DNA of 64,000 nucleotides from Akkermansiaceae bacterium (GTDB taxonomy: Bacteria > Verrucomicrobiota > Verrucomicrobiia > Verrucomicrobiales > DEV007), in the NCBI GenBank assembly GCA_024233005.1, contig JACKQE010000003.1, positions 62,001 through 126,000 on the forward strand, read 5' to 3'. Numbering within the stretch: position 1 is the first letter of the stretch; every line of letters starts with the position of its first letter. Positions 35,829 to 44,816 of this stretch are shown here, one piece after another. Under the pieces are notes generated by a model. That model was not told where the DNA came from. It did no database searches and saw only the letters and a program-made list of their open reading frames with translations. The translations under genes and the position numbers were made by a program.

Positions 35829-36401
35829 TTATGCCAGTCGCGGCTCTTTGGAGGCCAAAAGGAGGGAAGGCGCCTCCCGTCGGCGTCCCAATGGAGAATA
35901 CCGAGCGACAGACCAGTGAGCGGCATCCAATCCGAGAATCCAAGTTTCCACAGCCTGCGCTTCCTCGGCTCCTCCGGGATGCCCCCGGTAAAGGACAATG
36001 CTCAACACCCCTCCCTCCACCAACAAAGCAGCGGCGGAGGAGCAGGCCCTGAGGGTCGTGTCAGTGGTCGTGATGAGGGCATGGTCACCTCCCGGTAAAT
36101 AGCCCAAATTGAACATCACTGCCTGGAGGGGATCTGCAACGTAATCGGCGAGGCACTCATGCCCCCCATGATGCCACCTCACCCGATGATCCAGCCCTGC
36201 TGCCCGAAGTCGCTCCTTGGCTGATTGCAGGGCGGCGAGCTGGACATCGAAACCATGAACTCTCCCGGAATCCCCCACCCGTGCGGCAAGAAATTCCGTG
36301 TCATGGCCGTTGCCCACCGTTGCATCGACCACACAACTCCCTTCGGGGATTTGATCCGCGAGAATCCTGTGAGCCAAGGTGGTGGCGCGGGGCAATGGCA
36401 T
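35829..36401 (-). CDS. MnmM/YtqB-like methyltransferase
   Basis: The 190-residue protein has a class I SAM methyltransferase fold: VVDATVGNGHDTEFLA (motif I), HGFDVQLAALQSAKERL, and the family-specific NLGYLPGGDHALITTTDTT. YtqB/MnmM proteins modify the wobble-uridine side chain of tRNA (5-aminomethyl-2-thiouridine methylation) in Bacillus subtilis. That activity is likely here but rests on family similarity. An earlier annotation in such families is rRNA methylase. The ATG at 36401 starts the protein MPLPRATTLAH, and length is typical. It lies downstream of the FAD oxidoreductase gene on the same strand, 179 bases away. Confidence 0.8.
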   Translation of the reverse strand: MPLPRATTLAHRILADQIPEGSCVVDATVGNGHDTEFLAARVGDSGRVHGFDVQLAALQSAKERLRAAGLDHRVRWHHGGHECLADYVADPLQAVMFNLGYLPGGDHALITTTDTTLRACSSAAALLVEGGVLSIVLYRGHPGGAEEAQAVETWILGLDAAHWSVARYSPLGRRREAPSLLLASKEPRLA

Positions 36402-36580
36402 GGAGAAGGGGGAATGTCAGGCGTGTCGGAAAGGCTGCCATCGTTCATGCAATAAGTCCAGAATACAAGGCGAAGCTGCAATGCCGTGAAGGCGCTGTCA
36501 AGGAACTGGTGCCGGGCAATCCCGCCGATGAGGAAAGGGGTGGTCATTGCTTCCCATCCAATACCCTTTCTCACCCACAG

Positions 36581-37624
36581 TCAGAAGTTGCCCGCCAAAT
36601 CCACCTCCCGAGGAAGGAGAGCGCCTTCCCAGAGATGCTCCACTAAAAGCTTCGCCAGAAGCGGCGCGAGCAGCACTCCCTTGGACCGCAATCCATTGAG
36701 GAAAGCCACCTGCGGACGACCGGGATGCCGGCCGATGACCGCCTGTTGTCCACGGATCACGGGCCTGATCCCGGCCCGGTGATTGACCACCGTCGGCTTG
36801 TCCTGGACCATGCTGGAGAGGTGATCGAGAATCTCCGTTTTTCCCTCCTCGGTCGGCGATTCGTCGAGCGGACCGTGGGTGTAAGTGGATCCTGCCCGGA
36901 ATCGGCCGAGCCCCAATGGGAGCAACCACTTTCCGGCACTCAGAATGCTACGGTGCCCGAAGGACTGACTTTCCAGATCCAAAATTTCTCCTTTTGCCGA
37001 ATTAAAAGGAACCCAATCAAACAATGGATTGGAGGCCCCTTTCCACCCTTGGGCGAACAGCACAAACCGGGCTTCCACCTCCCTCCAGCGGACCTTGCTC
37101 TGCTCCCAGTGCAGATCTTGGGGATCCACCACCCCTTGTTGCCAGGCGGCCTCCCTGTGGAAGATCGCCTGGGAAGCTTCCAGATAGGCCGCCGTATCGA
37201 GGTATCCGCCCCCGCCGAGGAGAACCGCACCATGGGGAGGCACCTGCATCCAGGATTCCTCGCCGGCCGGATCCTCGAGAAGATAGGGAGTCACCGCCGG
37301 ATCTTGACGCCGGACCACCCACCGTTCTTTCTCAAGCGGGTTAAGCAGCCATCGCAGAACGGGTAAGGCTGTGAAATGTTGCTGGCCCGTCACCTGAGCC
37401 ACCTCATCATAGGTTTGGCGGGCCAGCGGCAGAGCTTCCTCAAGCCGCCAGGAAGGCGCCAGACGCTGCCCGGCGAGAGGCGTCAGGATACCCGCAGCCG
37501 CCCGGGAGCAGCCCGTGGGTGCCGCCGGATCGACAATCAGGAAACTGATTCCCCTACGGCGCAGTTCCCATGCCAAAGCGGTCCCGGCCAACCCTTGGCC
37601 CACGATCAATGCTTCGATGCGCAT
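36581..37624 (-). CDS. FAD-dependent oxidoreductase (DAO/ThiO-like)
   Basis: The 347-residue protein has the FAD-binding dinucleotide motif GQGLAGTALAWELRRRG near the N-terminus and the DAO-family layout of glycine oxidase/ThiO and MnmC-type enzymes. The conserved ILTPLAGQRL follows, then a substrate-binding middle domain and the C-terminal FAD-contact block GIRPVIRGQQAVIGRHP. The exact amine substrate is not shown; there is no thiamine gene nearby to argue for ThiO. It probably works in the cytoplasm, since no signal peptide is seen. The ATG at 37624 was chosen because the dinucleotide fold begins immediately after it. The PEGA protein gene is 38 bases upstream on the same strand. Confidence 0.8.
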   Translation of the reverse strand: MRIEALIVGQGLAGTALAWELRRRGISFLIVDPAAPTGCSRAAAGILTPLAGQRLAPSWRLEEALPLARQTYDEVAQVTGQQHFTALPVLRWLLNPLEKERWVVRRQDPAVTPYLLEDPAGEESWMQVPPHGAVLLGGGGYLDTAAYLEASQAIFHREAAWQQGVVDPQDLHWEQSKVRWREVEARFVLFAQGWKGASNPLFDWVPFNSAKGEILDLESQSFGHRSILSAGKWLLPLGLGRFRAGSTYTHGPLDESPTEEGKTEILDHLSSMVQDKPTVVNHRAGIRPVIRGQQAVIGRHPGRPQVAFLNGLRSKGVLLAPLLAKLLVEHLWEGALLPREVDLAGNF

Positions 37625-37662
37625 GGGACTCCATGCCCGGAAATACGCCGCAAGCAAGCGCT

Positions 37663-39828
37663 TTACTGCGGCATCAAGACCACGCGGAATCCGACTTCAT
37701 TGCGGTTTTCAGTCCCTGGTTCGACCGCCAACCGGTAGGCTGGATCGAGGTCGGAAAGCGCGGAACGTAGCCAGGAGGCCCCACGCAGGATTTTTCGACT
37801 CGTCCCAGCCCACTCTGGTTTGACAGTGGCTCCGGCCGCCCGGGCCTTATTGACGATTTCCAAGGAATACCAGTCCTCGCACCATTCCCACACATTGCCC
37901 TGGACATCGCGCAGTCCCAACGCGTTGGGCTGGCTCGAACCCACTGGCAGGGGCCCCTTTTTGTTGGAAAGCGAGGCAAACACCGTGCCGGCAGGAGCTT
38001 CTCCGGCGGAAAAAAAGGTCCACTCCTGATCGGTGGGCAACCGGTAGGCATAGCCTTTTGGCAACGTCCCGCGTCCCTGTTCAATGACCGTCAATTTCTC
38101 GCAAAAGCGCTTGGCATCATACCAGGTCACACTGTCGACAGGCTGCTCCGGATTGGGAAAATAGCTGGGATTTTTCTGCATCACGCTCTGAAAAGCCGAT
38201 TGCCTTACTTCCGTCTCGGCCACCCAACCCTTCATTTCGTTGATCCACACCATTTTGGAACCGAGATGATTCGTAAAATCCCGGTTCAGCACCGGCTGGG
38301 GATCAAAGTTGAGCGAGGCATTGAACTCCAGCGTTTGCCCGGGCAGAAGTTCCCCGGAAACGTCGACGGAACGATACTGGTCTTTCGACAACGTGAACGC
38401 GTAATGCCCCGGCCTGACAAAGCCTTTCCGGAGAGGCGTCCGTCCCATGGGCACCCCCAGGGAAACCACCGCCGCTCCGGATGGTTGGCTGTTGAGGGAG
38501 ATGGCCCCGTATTGGAAAGCAAAATTGATTTCGGAAGACTCCCCCGCCGAGATCTCCCGGGACAAGACCACATCATCCAGCCCTTCCCGCTTGGCGGTGA
38601 ATTCATAATTGCCCTCGGGCAATTCCCATTGGAAAGGGGTCTCAACTCGGGATCCTCCAAGCTGCTTGTTGTCAATCAAAACTGAGGCTCCTGGAGGATC
38701 GGACACGAAAGAAACAAGGCTCCTCTTCCAGGCAAATTCGAGCGATTGATCATCGCCCATCGTGACTTCCACGGAACGTCGAATGACCGGCCAGTCGAGA
38801 TGACGCAATTCCAGCTGATGTCGCCCCACGGGAAGGTCAGTCAGACTGAGCGGAGTCACCCCCACCAGACGGCTCCGGGTCTTGTCCACCGGTGTCAACC
38901 AGACCTCGGCACCGATGGGATCGCTGGTGATTTTCAGCCCACCACTGGCAAAGACATGGGACACACTCGCCATGCGGCTGTGACGAACCTTGACGTTTTC
39001 CTCATGGACGGGAAAGCCCGGCAGAGATAGGAAGACTTTGTAATCCCCTTCCCCGAGTTCTTCAATTTTCGCAGGCGTCTTGCCCTCCTTGAGAACCAAC
39101 TCCTTGGCCGGCGGCTCCGGAGCGGGAGGGTCCGACGGAAGAGCCGGCGGATCGGAGGCTTTGACAATTTTGAATTCCACCCCGGCCGGGACGCTGGAGA
39201 CTTCGATGTTTCCCGAACTCCGCTCCAGAACGATTCCCTTGATCTCCAGATCCTCGCTTCCTTCGACGCGCAATTGCCGCTTCACCGGCACAAAGCCTTC
39301 CTTTTCAACGACCATTTGGTAAATGCCCGCAGGCACTCCGGCAAAAACGGCGGGACTTTTTTGAACCTCCAAGTCACCCACGCGGACCAGTGCCCCGTCA
39401 GGAGCAGCCTCCACCTTGACCATGGCCCGGGCCTTTTCGAGATGTTTCTCAATCACGGACAAAGTGGCACTGGCTTCGATATTGTTGGGATCCCCCTCCA
39501 AAACACGCTGACAGGCTTCCCTGGCTTCCAGCCAATGCGCTTGGCCCACCGCGAGCCGGATCTCAGCGAGCGCGGTGGCGGTTTCCGCAGAGCTCTCGAT
39601 CGCCGGAGCGGGAGGCGCCACTGATCCGGATGCTGTGTTTGCCTCCGGACGCCCCTGCTGCAGAAGAGTGCTAACGAGGTATCCCGCCCCGGTTCCAAAG
39701 ACGAGAGCGAGAAAGACCAGCCCAACCGCCTTCGCGGGAGAAAGCCCCCGATGGCCTTGGCTCCGCCGAGGCGGTGGCAGGTCAATCACATCGCGGTGAT
39801 GAGATGGATCGTGGGATGAAGGATTCAT
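37663..39828 (-). CDS. membrane-anchored PEGA repeat protein with SUMF1-like domain lacking FGE cysteines
   Basis: The 721-residue protein has one membrane helix near residues 34-56. A short helical region (about 80-135) follows, and at least four PEGA-like beta-sandwich repeats with the pattern PxGAxV...TP...LPxGxY/H (about 140-520). The C-terminal SUMF1/FGE-like domain (about 540-721) has WYDAKRFCEKL, YRLPTDQEWTFFSAG, DVQGNVWEWCEDWYS and EVGFRVV. The region that carries the catalytic Cys pair in formylglycine-generating enzymes reads RGASWLRSALSDLDPAYRLA with no cysteine. So it is probably not an active FGE. It is divergent from a sulfatase, with 60 bases between starts. Confidence 0.85.
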   Translation of the reverse strand: MNPSSHDPSHHRDVIDLPPPRRSQGHRGLSPAKAVGLVFLALVFGTGAGYLVSTLLQQGRPEANTASGSVAPPAPAIESSAETATALAEIRLAVGQAHWLEAREACQRVLEGDPNNIEASATLSVIEKHLEKARAMVKVEAAPDGALVRVGDLEVQKSPAVFAGVPAGIYQMVVEKEGFVPVKRQLRVEGSEDLEIKGIVLERSSGNIEVSSVPAGVEFKIVKASDPPALPSDPPAPEPPAKELVLKEGKTPAKIEELGEGDYKVFLSLPGFPVHEENVKVRHSRMASVSHVFASGGLKITSDPIGAEVWLTPVDKTRSRLVGVTPLSLTDLPVGRHQLELRHLDWPVIRRSVEVTMGDDQSLEFAWKRSLVSFVSDPPGASVLIDNKQLGGSRVETPFQWELPEGNYEFTAKREGLDDVVLSREISAGESSEINFAFQYGAISLNSQPSGAAVVSLGVPMGRTPLRKGFVRPGHYAFTLSKDQYRSVDVSGELLPGQTLEFNASLNFDPQPVLNRDFTNHLGSKMVWINEMKGWVAETEVRQSAFQSVMQKNPSYFPNPEQPVDSVTWYDAKRFCEKLTVIEQGRGTLPKGYAYRLPTDQEWTFFSAGEAPAGTVFASLSNKKGPLPVGSSQPNALGLRDVQGNVWEWCEDWYSLEIVNKARAAGATVKPEWAGTSRKILRGASWLRSALSDLDPAYRLAVEPGTENRNEVGFRVVLMPQ

Positions 39829-39888
39829 GGGATGATCGCGAAAACTAGAGGGTTGCTTTTTTCCAGCAGACTGATCACGTTCGTTTCG

Positions 39889-41415
39889 ATGAGTGGCAGT
39901 TCTCTCTTTGGTTTTCCTCGTTTCAAATTGCTCTGGGGCCTGGCCTTACAGAGCATGGTTACATGCATTATTTTCGCCAACTCAGCAAGTGTGACAGCTG
40001 AAACGACACGAAAACCCGCCGAAAAGCCCAATCTGGTCCTCATCATGGCCGACGATCTGGGCTATTCCGAACTGGGATGTTACGGTCAAAAAATCATCCG
40101 CACCCCCCATCTCGACGGCCTCGCCGCAGGCGGAATCCGCTTCACTGAGGCCTATTCCGGACAGGCGGTCTGCGCGCCAGCCCGCTGTGCCTTGATGACC
40201 GGGAGACACATGGGGCATGCTGCAATCAGGGACAATGCCAACCCTCCAGGGAGCGTGAATGCGCCTGAAAAAGGCGAATTCCCCGGGCAATTGCCACTCC
40301 CGGACAGTACGGTGACCATCGCGGAGGTCTTGAAAAATCGCGGCTATGCAACCGCCGGCTACGGCAAGTGGGGCCTGGGCAATGCCGGCACCACCGGCGA
40401 TCCCCTGCGGCAGGGCTTCGACGACTTCGGAGGCTTCCTCTGCCAAGTCCATGCTCACAACCACTATCCCCGCTTTCTCTGGAAAGGAGGGCAAAAGATC
40501 AACCTGCCTGGAAACGACCGTACCCTCAAGGGAGAGAGCTATTCCCAGGACTTTTTCGTCAAGTGGGGCAAAGAATTTATCCGGGCGCACCAAGATGGCC
40601 CATTTTTCCTTTACCTCCCGTTTGCGGTTCCACATCTCTCCATCCAAGTGCCGGACCAGGATGTCGCCGAATACACCGGGATCGTGAAGGAGGCCGACTA
40701 TGTCCACAACGCCTACCTCCAGCACCCCACCCCACGGGCCGCGTATGCCGCCATGATCACACACATGGACCGTGGCATCGGAGAAATCCTGACGCTCCTC
40801 GATGACCTCAAACTCTCGGACAACACCTTGGTGATTTTCACGAGCGACAACGGCCCCACCTATGACCGCCTCGGTGGATCGGACTCGGAGTATTTCCGTA
40901 GCGCGAATGGTTTCCGAGGGCTCAAAGGAAGCCTTTATGAAGGAGGCATCCGGGTTCCTCTCATCGCAAAATGGCCGGGCCGGATCTCCGCCGGACAGAC
41001 CAGTGACCATGCCTGTGCTTTTTATGATCTCTTCCCCACCCTCTGCGAAGTGTCAGGCACTCCGGTTCCTCCGGACACGGCGATTGACGGGCTGAGTTTC
41101 GCGCCTCTTTTCACCGGAGCCCCACAGAAACCTCACGATTTCCTCTACTGGGAATTCAGCTCCTATGGCGGCCAGCAGGCAGTCCGCAAAGGAAACTGGA
41201 AAGGGATCCGTCAGGGCCTGATCCCTGCAAGGAAAAAGCCCGAAGCAACGGCGAATCTCGAATGGGAATTGTACGACCTCGCCAATGATCCCGGCGAAAC
41301 CAAGAATGTGGCGGCAGGCCACCCCGAAGTGGTGGCTGAAATCCGTGCCATCGCCAAAGGCCAACACCAGCCTTCCCCGACCTTCCGTTTCCCGGTGCTC
41401 GACCGCGGTGAGTAA
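39889..41415 (+). CDS. secreted arylsulfatase-type sulfatase
   Basis: The 508-residue sulfatase has a signal peptide (about residues 1-37, long hydrophobic run), metal-binding VLIMADDLGYSELGCYG and the formylglycine motif CAPAR at 95-99. Further blocks are TGRHMGH, GYGKWGLG, VPHLSIQVP, FTSDNGP and KGSLYEGGIRVPLIAKWPGR. It is of the arylsulfatase A kind. The natural substrate may be a sulfated algal or marine polysaccharide, which is an inference. The ATG at 39889 was preferred to the one at 39832. The latter sits four bases from the divergent PEGA gene's ATG and would place the signal peptide too far inside. An FGE or anSME is needed from elsewhere in the genome. Confidence 0.88.
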   Translation: MSGSSLFGFPRFKLLWGLALQSMVTCIIFANSASVTAETTRKPAEKPNLVLIMADDLGYSELGCYGQKIIRTPHLDGLAAGGIRFTEAYSGQAVCAPARCALMTGRHMGHAAIRDNANPPGSVNAPEKGEFPGQLPLPDSTVTIAEVLKNRGYATAGYGKWGLGNAGTTGDPLRQGFDDFGGFLCQVHAHNHYPRFLWKGGQKINLPGNDRTLKGESYSQDFFVKWGKEFIRAHQDGPFFLYLPFAVPHLSIQVPDQDVAEYTGIVKEADYVHNAYLQHPTPRAAYAAMITHMDRGIGEILTLLDDLKLSDNTLVIFTSDNGPTYDRLGGSDSEYFRSANGFRGLKGSLYEGGIRVPLIAKWPGRISAGQTSDHACAFYDLFPTLCEVSGTPVPPDTAIDGLSFAPLFTGAPQKPHDFLYWEFSSYGGQQAVRKGNWKGIRQGLIPARKKPEATANLEWELYDLANDPGETKNVAAGHPEVVAEIRAIAKGQHQPSPTFRFPVLDRGE

Positions 41416-41546
41416 GGCCCATCGTGCGAACAGGCCCGTCGCGTCACCCTTGGATCAGGGCCAGGGACTCGAGTTCCAAAACGAAATGCCCTTGCGTCCT
41501 TTTCCCAGAAGACGTATGGATGCGTCCCGCTGCATCCCCCCTAGGA

Positions 41547-41768
41547 ATGTCCTCTTACATCTCTGATCCCCTGCTGGAAAAATCGTCTCTTTACCGGGAA
41601 TTTCTCGCAGAACTCCGTGAAATTGAACGACACAAGTGGTTCAAAAGCGAGCAGGCGGGACATGACATCGGTTTTGAGACAGCTTTGGTGGACTGGTCAC
41701 TAAATCACCGAGCTGAATGGCGCCGCAGCCGCCAAGCCGCGAAAAGCCAACCCGCCGAGGTGGCCTGA
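41547..41768 (+). CDS. small conserved hypothetical protein
   Basis: This 73-residue protein is rich in charged residues, with HKWFKSEQAGHDIGFETALV and DWSLNHRAEWRRSR. The pattern W-x-S-(x)-G-x-DIG-x-E-x-AL-x-DW-(x)-HR-x-xWR recurs in small proteins of PVC bacteria and other groups; no function is known to me. It has a Shine-Dalgarno-like AGGA directly before the ATG at 41547. The longer frame to 41424 was rejected because the added part is poor in coding character. It lies after the sulfatase gene (131 bases) and converges with the transaldolase gene 16 bases away. Confidence 0.75.
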   Translation: MSSYISDPLLEKSSLYREFLAELREIERHKWFKSEQAGHDIGFETALVDWSLNHRAEWRRSRQAAKSQPAEVA

Positions 41769-41784
41769 CTTCGGAGCCACGCCG

Positions 41785-42726
41785 TCAGAAGCCCGGGGTG
41801 GCGGAGATGAGCCGCTCCAACTTGACGATGTCTTCGCCAAACTTGCGGATCCCCTCCGCCGTTTTTTCGGTCGCCATGGCATCCTCGTTGAGCATCCAGC
41901 GGAACGCCTTCTCGTCACAAACCATGGGCTGAATGTCTGATTGGAGGGCGGCCTCAACGGTCAATTTCGCGATGATCGGATCCGAAGAAGCCTGCAGTTC
42001 GCCCAGGAGCCCTGGGCTGATGGTGAGAAGATCGCAGCCACAGAGCTCGGTGATTTCTTCTTTGTTGCGGAAACTGGCGCCCATGATTTCGGTCCCAAGG
42101 CCGAACTTTTTGTAATAAGCGTAGATCTGCGTCACTGACCGGACCCCCGGATCCTCCGCTCCCGTGTAGGTTTGTCCGGTCTTGGCTTTGTGCCAGTCAA
42201 GAATGCGGCCGACAAACGGGGAGATGAGTCGCGCTCCCGCTTCGGCGCAGGCCACCGCTTGAGCCAGCGAAAAGAGCAGGGTCATGTTGCAATGGATGCC
42301 CTCCTTCTCCAGTTCGGCAGCGGCCCGGATGCCCTCCCACGTGGAAGCAATCTTGATCAGGACGCGCTCCTTGCCGATTCCTTCCTTGGCATAAAGATCT
42401 ATGATCTGGCGGGCCTTGGCGAGAGTTCCCTCGGTGTCGAAGGAGAGACGCGCATCCACCTCCGTGGAGACGCGGCCTGGCACAATTTTCAGGATCTCCA
42501 CCCCAAAAAGAATCAGCAACCGGTCGATCACCGCTTCCAGTCCGGCGCTGCGTTTCTCCGCCACGGCCTGGTCCAGCAACACCCGATATTCCGGCTTTTG
42601 CGCCGCCTGCAGGATGAGAGAGGGATTGGTCGTGGCATCCCTCGGCTGGTAGGCCCTCATCGACTCAAAGTCGCCGGTGTCCGCGACGACGATGGTGTGC
42701 TGCTTGAGTTGGTCGAGTTGATTCAT
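41785..42726 (-). CDS. tal: transaldolase
   Basis: Transaldolase moves a dihydroxyacetone unit between sugar phosphates in the pentose phosphate pathway. The 313-residue protein has the N-terminal TNPSLILQAA, the catalytic lysine Lys125 in RVLIKIASTWEG, then FSLAQAVACAEAGARLISPFVGRILDW and GLGTEIMGASFRN. It is of the TalB type and of standard length. No signal peptide is present. The upstream region shares a divergent promoter area with the thioesterase gene, whose start is 112 bases away. Confidence 0.95.
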   Translation of the reverse strand: MNQLDQLKQHTIVVADTGDFESMRAYQPRDATTNPSLILQAAQKPEYRVLLDQAVAEKRSAGLEAVIDRLLILFGVEILKIVPGRVSTEVDARLSFDTEGTLAKARQIIDLYAKEGIGKERVLIKIASTWEGIRAAAELEKEGIHCNMTLLFSLAQAVACAEAGARLISPFVGRILDWHKAKTGQTYTGAEDPGVRSVTQIYAYYKKFGLGTEIMGASFRNKEEITELCGCDLLTISPGLLGELQASSDPIIAKLTVEAALQSDIQPMVCDEKAFRWMLNEDAMATEKTAEGIRKFGEDIVKLERLISATPGF

Positions 42727-42838
42727 GATCGTTCAGGGTAAAACGGCGCTCCCACGATGCAAGCAGGGAAAACCGACGCTCTAGTCACGCCGTGCGAGCC
42801 GCTTGCACGGAGGCATCTGGTGGCGCACAGTGGAAGTC

Positions 42839-43333
42839 ATGCCAGAGCACCGCTTCACTTTTCGCCGCCGGGTTGAATTTGCCGACACCGACCTGGCAGG
42901 GATCATGCACTTCTCCAACTTTTTCCGGTTCATGGAGGTCGCGGAGCATGCTTTTTACCGTTCTCTTGGATTCACGGTGCATCCCCTGCGGCATGGGGGA
43001 GCCAATCCGGAACATCCCCGGGTCGGTTGGCCACGGGTCCATGCGTCGGCGGATTACCGCCTGCCTCTGGAATTCGAGGAGGAAGTGGAAATCGAACTTC
43101 TGGTTGAGGAAGTCCGGCAAAAAGTGATCAAATACTTTTTTCGCTTTTGGAAACAGCCCGATGGGGACCGTCTTCTCGCCGCCACCGGTCGGTTTACGGT
43201 GGTCTGTGTCACCTTCGACGAAACCACCCAACGAATGAAGGCGACGCCCGTGCCACCGGTCTTTCTGGACCGGATCGTCCCCTCTCCCGCCGAGGTTTTG
43301 AGGGAAGCCACCCAGGGAGGCCATCCCGGTTAG
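42839..43333 (+). CDS. acyl-CoA thioesterase, hotdog fold (YbgC-like)
   Basis: The 164-residue protein has the 4HBT hotdog signature VEFADTDLAGIMHFSNFFRF, in which Asp18 is the likely catalytic residue and His24 lies beside it. MEVAEHAFYRSLG follows. It probably hydrolyses short acyl-CoA or acyl-ACP thioesters. GGAAG lies four to eight bases before the ATG at 42839, which supports this start over an upstream one. A Nudix gene begins 10 bases after its stop, so the two are probably co-transcribed. Confidence 0.85.
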   Translation: MPEHRFTFRRRVEFADTDLAGIMHFSNFFRFMEVAEHAFYRSLGFTVHPLRHGGANPEHPRVGWPRVHASADYRLPLEFEEEVEIELLVEEVRQKVIKYFFRFWKQPDGDRLLAATGRFTVVCVTFDETTQRMKATPVPPVFLDRIVPSPAEVLREATQGGHPG

Positions 43334-43343
43334 CTCTTGGCCC

Positions 43344-43826
43344 ATGTTTCCAACACCACAACGCCTCCATGTGGTCTGCGCCATTCTCCGCGACAGGGAG
43401 GGCCGAATCCTTGCCGCCCAGCGCCCCACGGGCAAGGCTCTCGCTGGAAAGTGGGAATTTCCCGGCGGCAAGGTCGAGCCCGGAGAACTTCCGGAAGCGG
43501 CCCTGCAACGGGAATTGCGCGAAGAATTGGGCATCGAAACCGACATCGGCAGGGCCCTGTCGGTCGTGAGCCATTTGAGTCAGGAAGTGGAAATCCTGCT
43601 CTGCCCCTACGAAGTCAGCCACCGCAGCGGGGTCATCGAAAGCAGGGAACACGCAGAGTTGCGATGGCTCGATCCGCGCGGAGAAGCGTGGCTCGGCCTC
43701 GCTTGGGCCGAAGCGGACCTTCCCATCGTGGAGGAACTGAGACGATCACAGTCAGGGGTCGACAGCTTTGACCTTTCAGCGAAGGAGCCGGAGCCAAGCC
43801 TTCGGGGCATTCCCCCCGAACGGTAG
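43344..43826 (+). CDS. MutT-like Nudix hydrolase
   Basis: The 160-residue protein has a complete Nudix box, GGKVEPGELPEAALQRELRE followed by ELGI (41-64), the Mg-binding catalytic loop of nucleoside diphosphate-x hydrolases. The preceding RPTGKALAGKWEFPGGK is typical of 8-oxo-dGTP diphosphatase (MutT) and related enzymes. After about residue 125 there is a tail of about 35 residues of low similarity to the family. It lies 10 bases after the thioesterase gene and may be co-transcribed. DNA-precursor sanitation is the best guess. Confidence 0.88.
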   Translation: MFPTPQRLHVVCAILRDREGRILAAQRPTGKALAGKWEFPGGKVEPGELPEAALQRELREELGIETDIGRALSVVSHLSQEVEILLCPYEVSHRSGVIESREHAELRWLDPRGEAWLGLAWAEADLPIVEELRRSQSGVDSFDLSAKEPEPSLRGIPPER

Positions 43827-43888
43827 TCGATCGCGTATGAATCGCCTCGTATGCAAAACCCGCCAAGGGGTAAACTGAGCGGTCGCTG

Positions 43889-44632
43889 ATGAATCCATCC
43901 GATCCCCGCGCCTTGTCCATCTCCTGCAGGGTTCCTCTCGCTCTTCTGGCCTGCCTGATTCTGGCCGGAATACTGTGCTCGCGGCCAGGCTCCGGAGGGG
44001 AGTTGATGGGAAAACCCGCCGACTTGGATGATTTCCCGGGCGCTCCCCACCCCTTGAACAAGGACAGCTTTGGCGCGCTGCTTTCCCACTCACCTTTCCT
44101 CCGGTCGCTCAATCTCTCCGATTCCCTCCTCCTGACCGGCATTGCCCGGATCGGAGGCGAAATCTATGTCACTCTCCTGGACCGGGAAACCAAGGAATCC
44201 TACACCGTCTCCGGTTCGGCCAATGCCCAAGGATGGCGTCTCGTCGGCATCACAGGCGACGAGGCGGACCTCAAATCCGTGACCGCGGAAATTGCGATTG
44301 CCGGAGGCGGGATCTGTTCCGTCCGGTTCGATGAGCGCCAACTCAAGCCCGGCGAAGGCAAACCTGCGGGAGGCTCCGGACGAGGACCGGGGGCGACGAC
44401 CGGCGCCCCGACTTCGCCACGAGATTACCGGGAAGGAATCTCGGGGGACGGATTCCGGGGCCCACCGCCCCCGGAACTTGTTAAAAAGCTCTCCCAACTG
44501 GGCGAAGATCAGCGTCAAGAATTGATCCGGAAAATTGGCGAGATCCGCGACAAAAACCGGGAGTTGAGCAGCGCGGACAGACAGGTGATGTTCGTCCGGA
44601 TGGTTGACCGCGCCCTGCAGGAGAAACGGTGA
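43889..44632 (+). CDS. exported hypothetical protein with helical C-terminus
   Basis: The 247-residue protein begins with a hydrophobic signal or anchor segment (about 15-32). A small beta-rich part follows (about 70-145, IARIGGEIYVTLLDRETKES and GWRLVGITGDEADLK). A Gly/Pro-rich linker comes next, then a charged helical C-terminus with LVKKLSQLGEDQRQELIRKI and DKNRELSSADRQVMFVRMVD. The last part looks like a Spy/heavy-metal-resistor-like helix, but this is a guess. I do not recognise the family. It follows the Nudix gene on the same strand and precedes a DUF1501 gene after 184 bases, where I see no further gene. Confidence 0.6.
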   Translation: MNPSDPRALSISCRVPLALLACLILAGILCSRPGSGGELMGKPADLDDFPGAPHPLNKDSFGALLSHSPFLRSLNLSDSLLLTGIARIGGEIYVTLLDRETKESYTVSGSANAQGWRLVGITGDEADLKSVTAEIAIAGGGICSVRFDERQLKPGEGKPAGGSGRGPGATTGAPTSPRDYREGISGDGFRGPPPPELVKKLSQLGEDQRQELIRKIGEIRDKNRELSSADRQVMFVRMVDRALQEKR

Positions 44633-44816
44633 CCCACACCGGTAAAATGGAATCCCGCACCTCAGGCTGGCAGACGGTCGAGCCTGAAACGCTGTCCGCG
44701 CTGCGGACGCCGGGACCTGCAGGCAATGAATCCGCGAACTGCGGGAAGTGTAGTCCAAATAGACGCAAACACGCACTACCCTCGGCCCATCTATTCTGGC
44801 ATGATGTTTAACAGCA

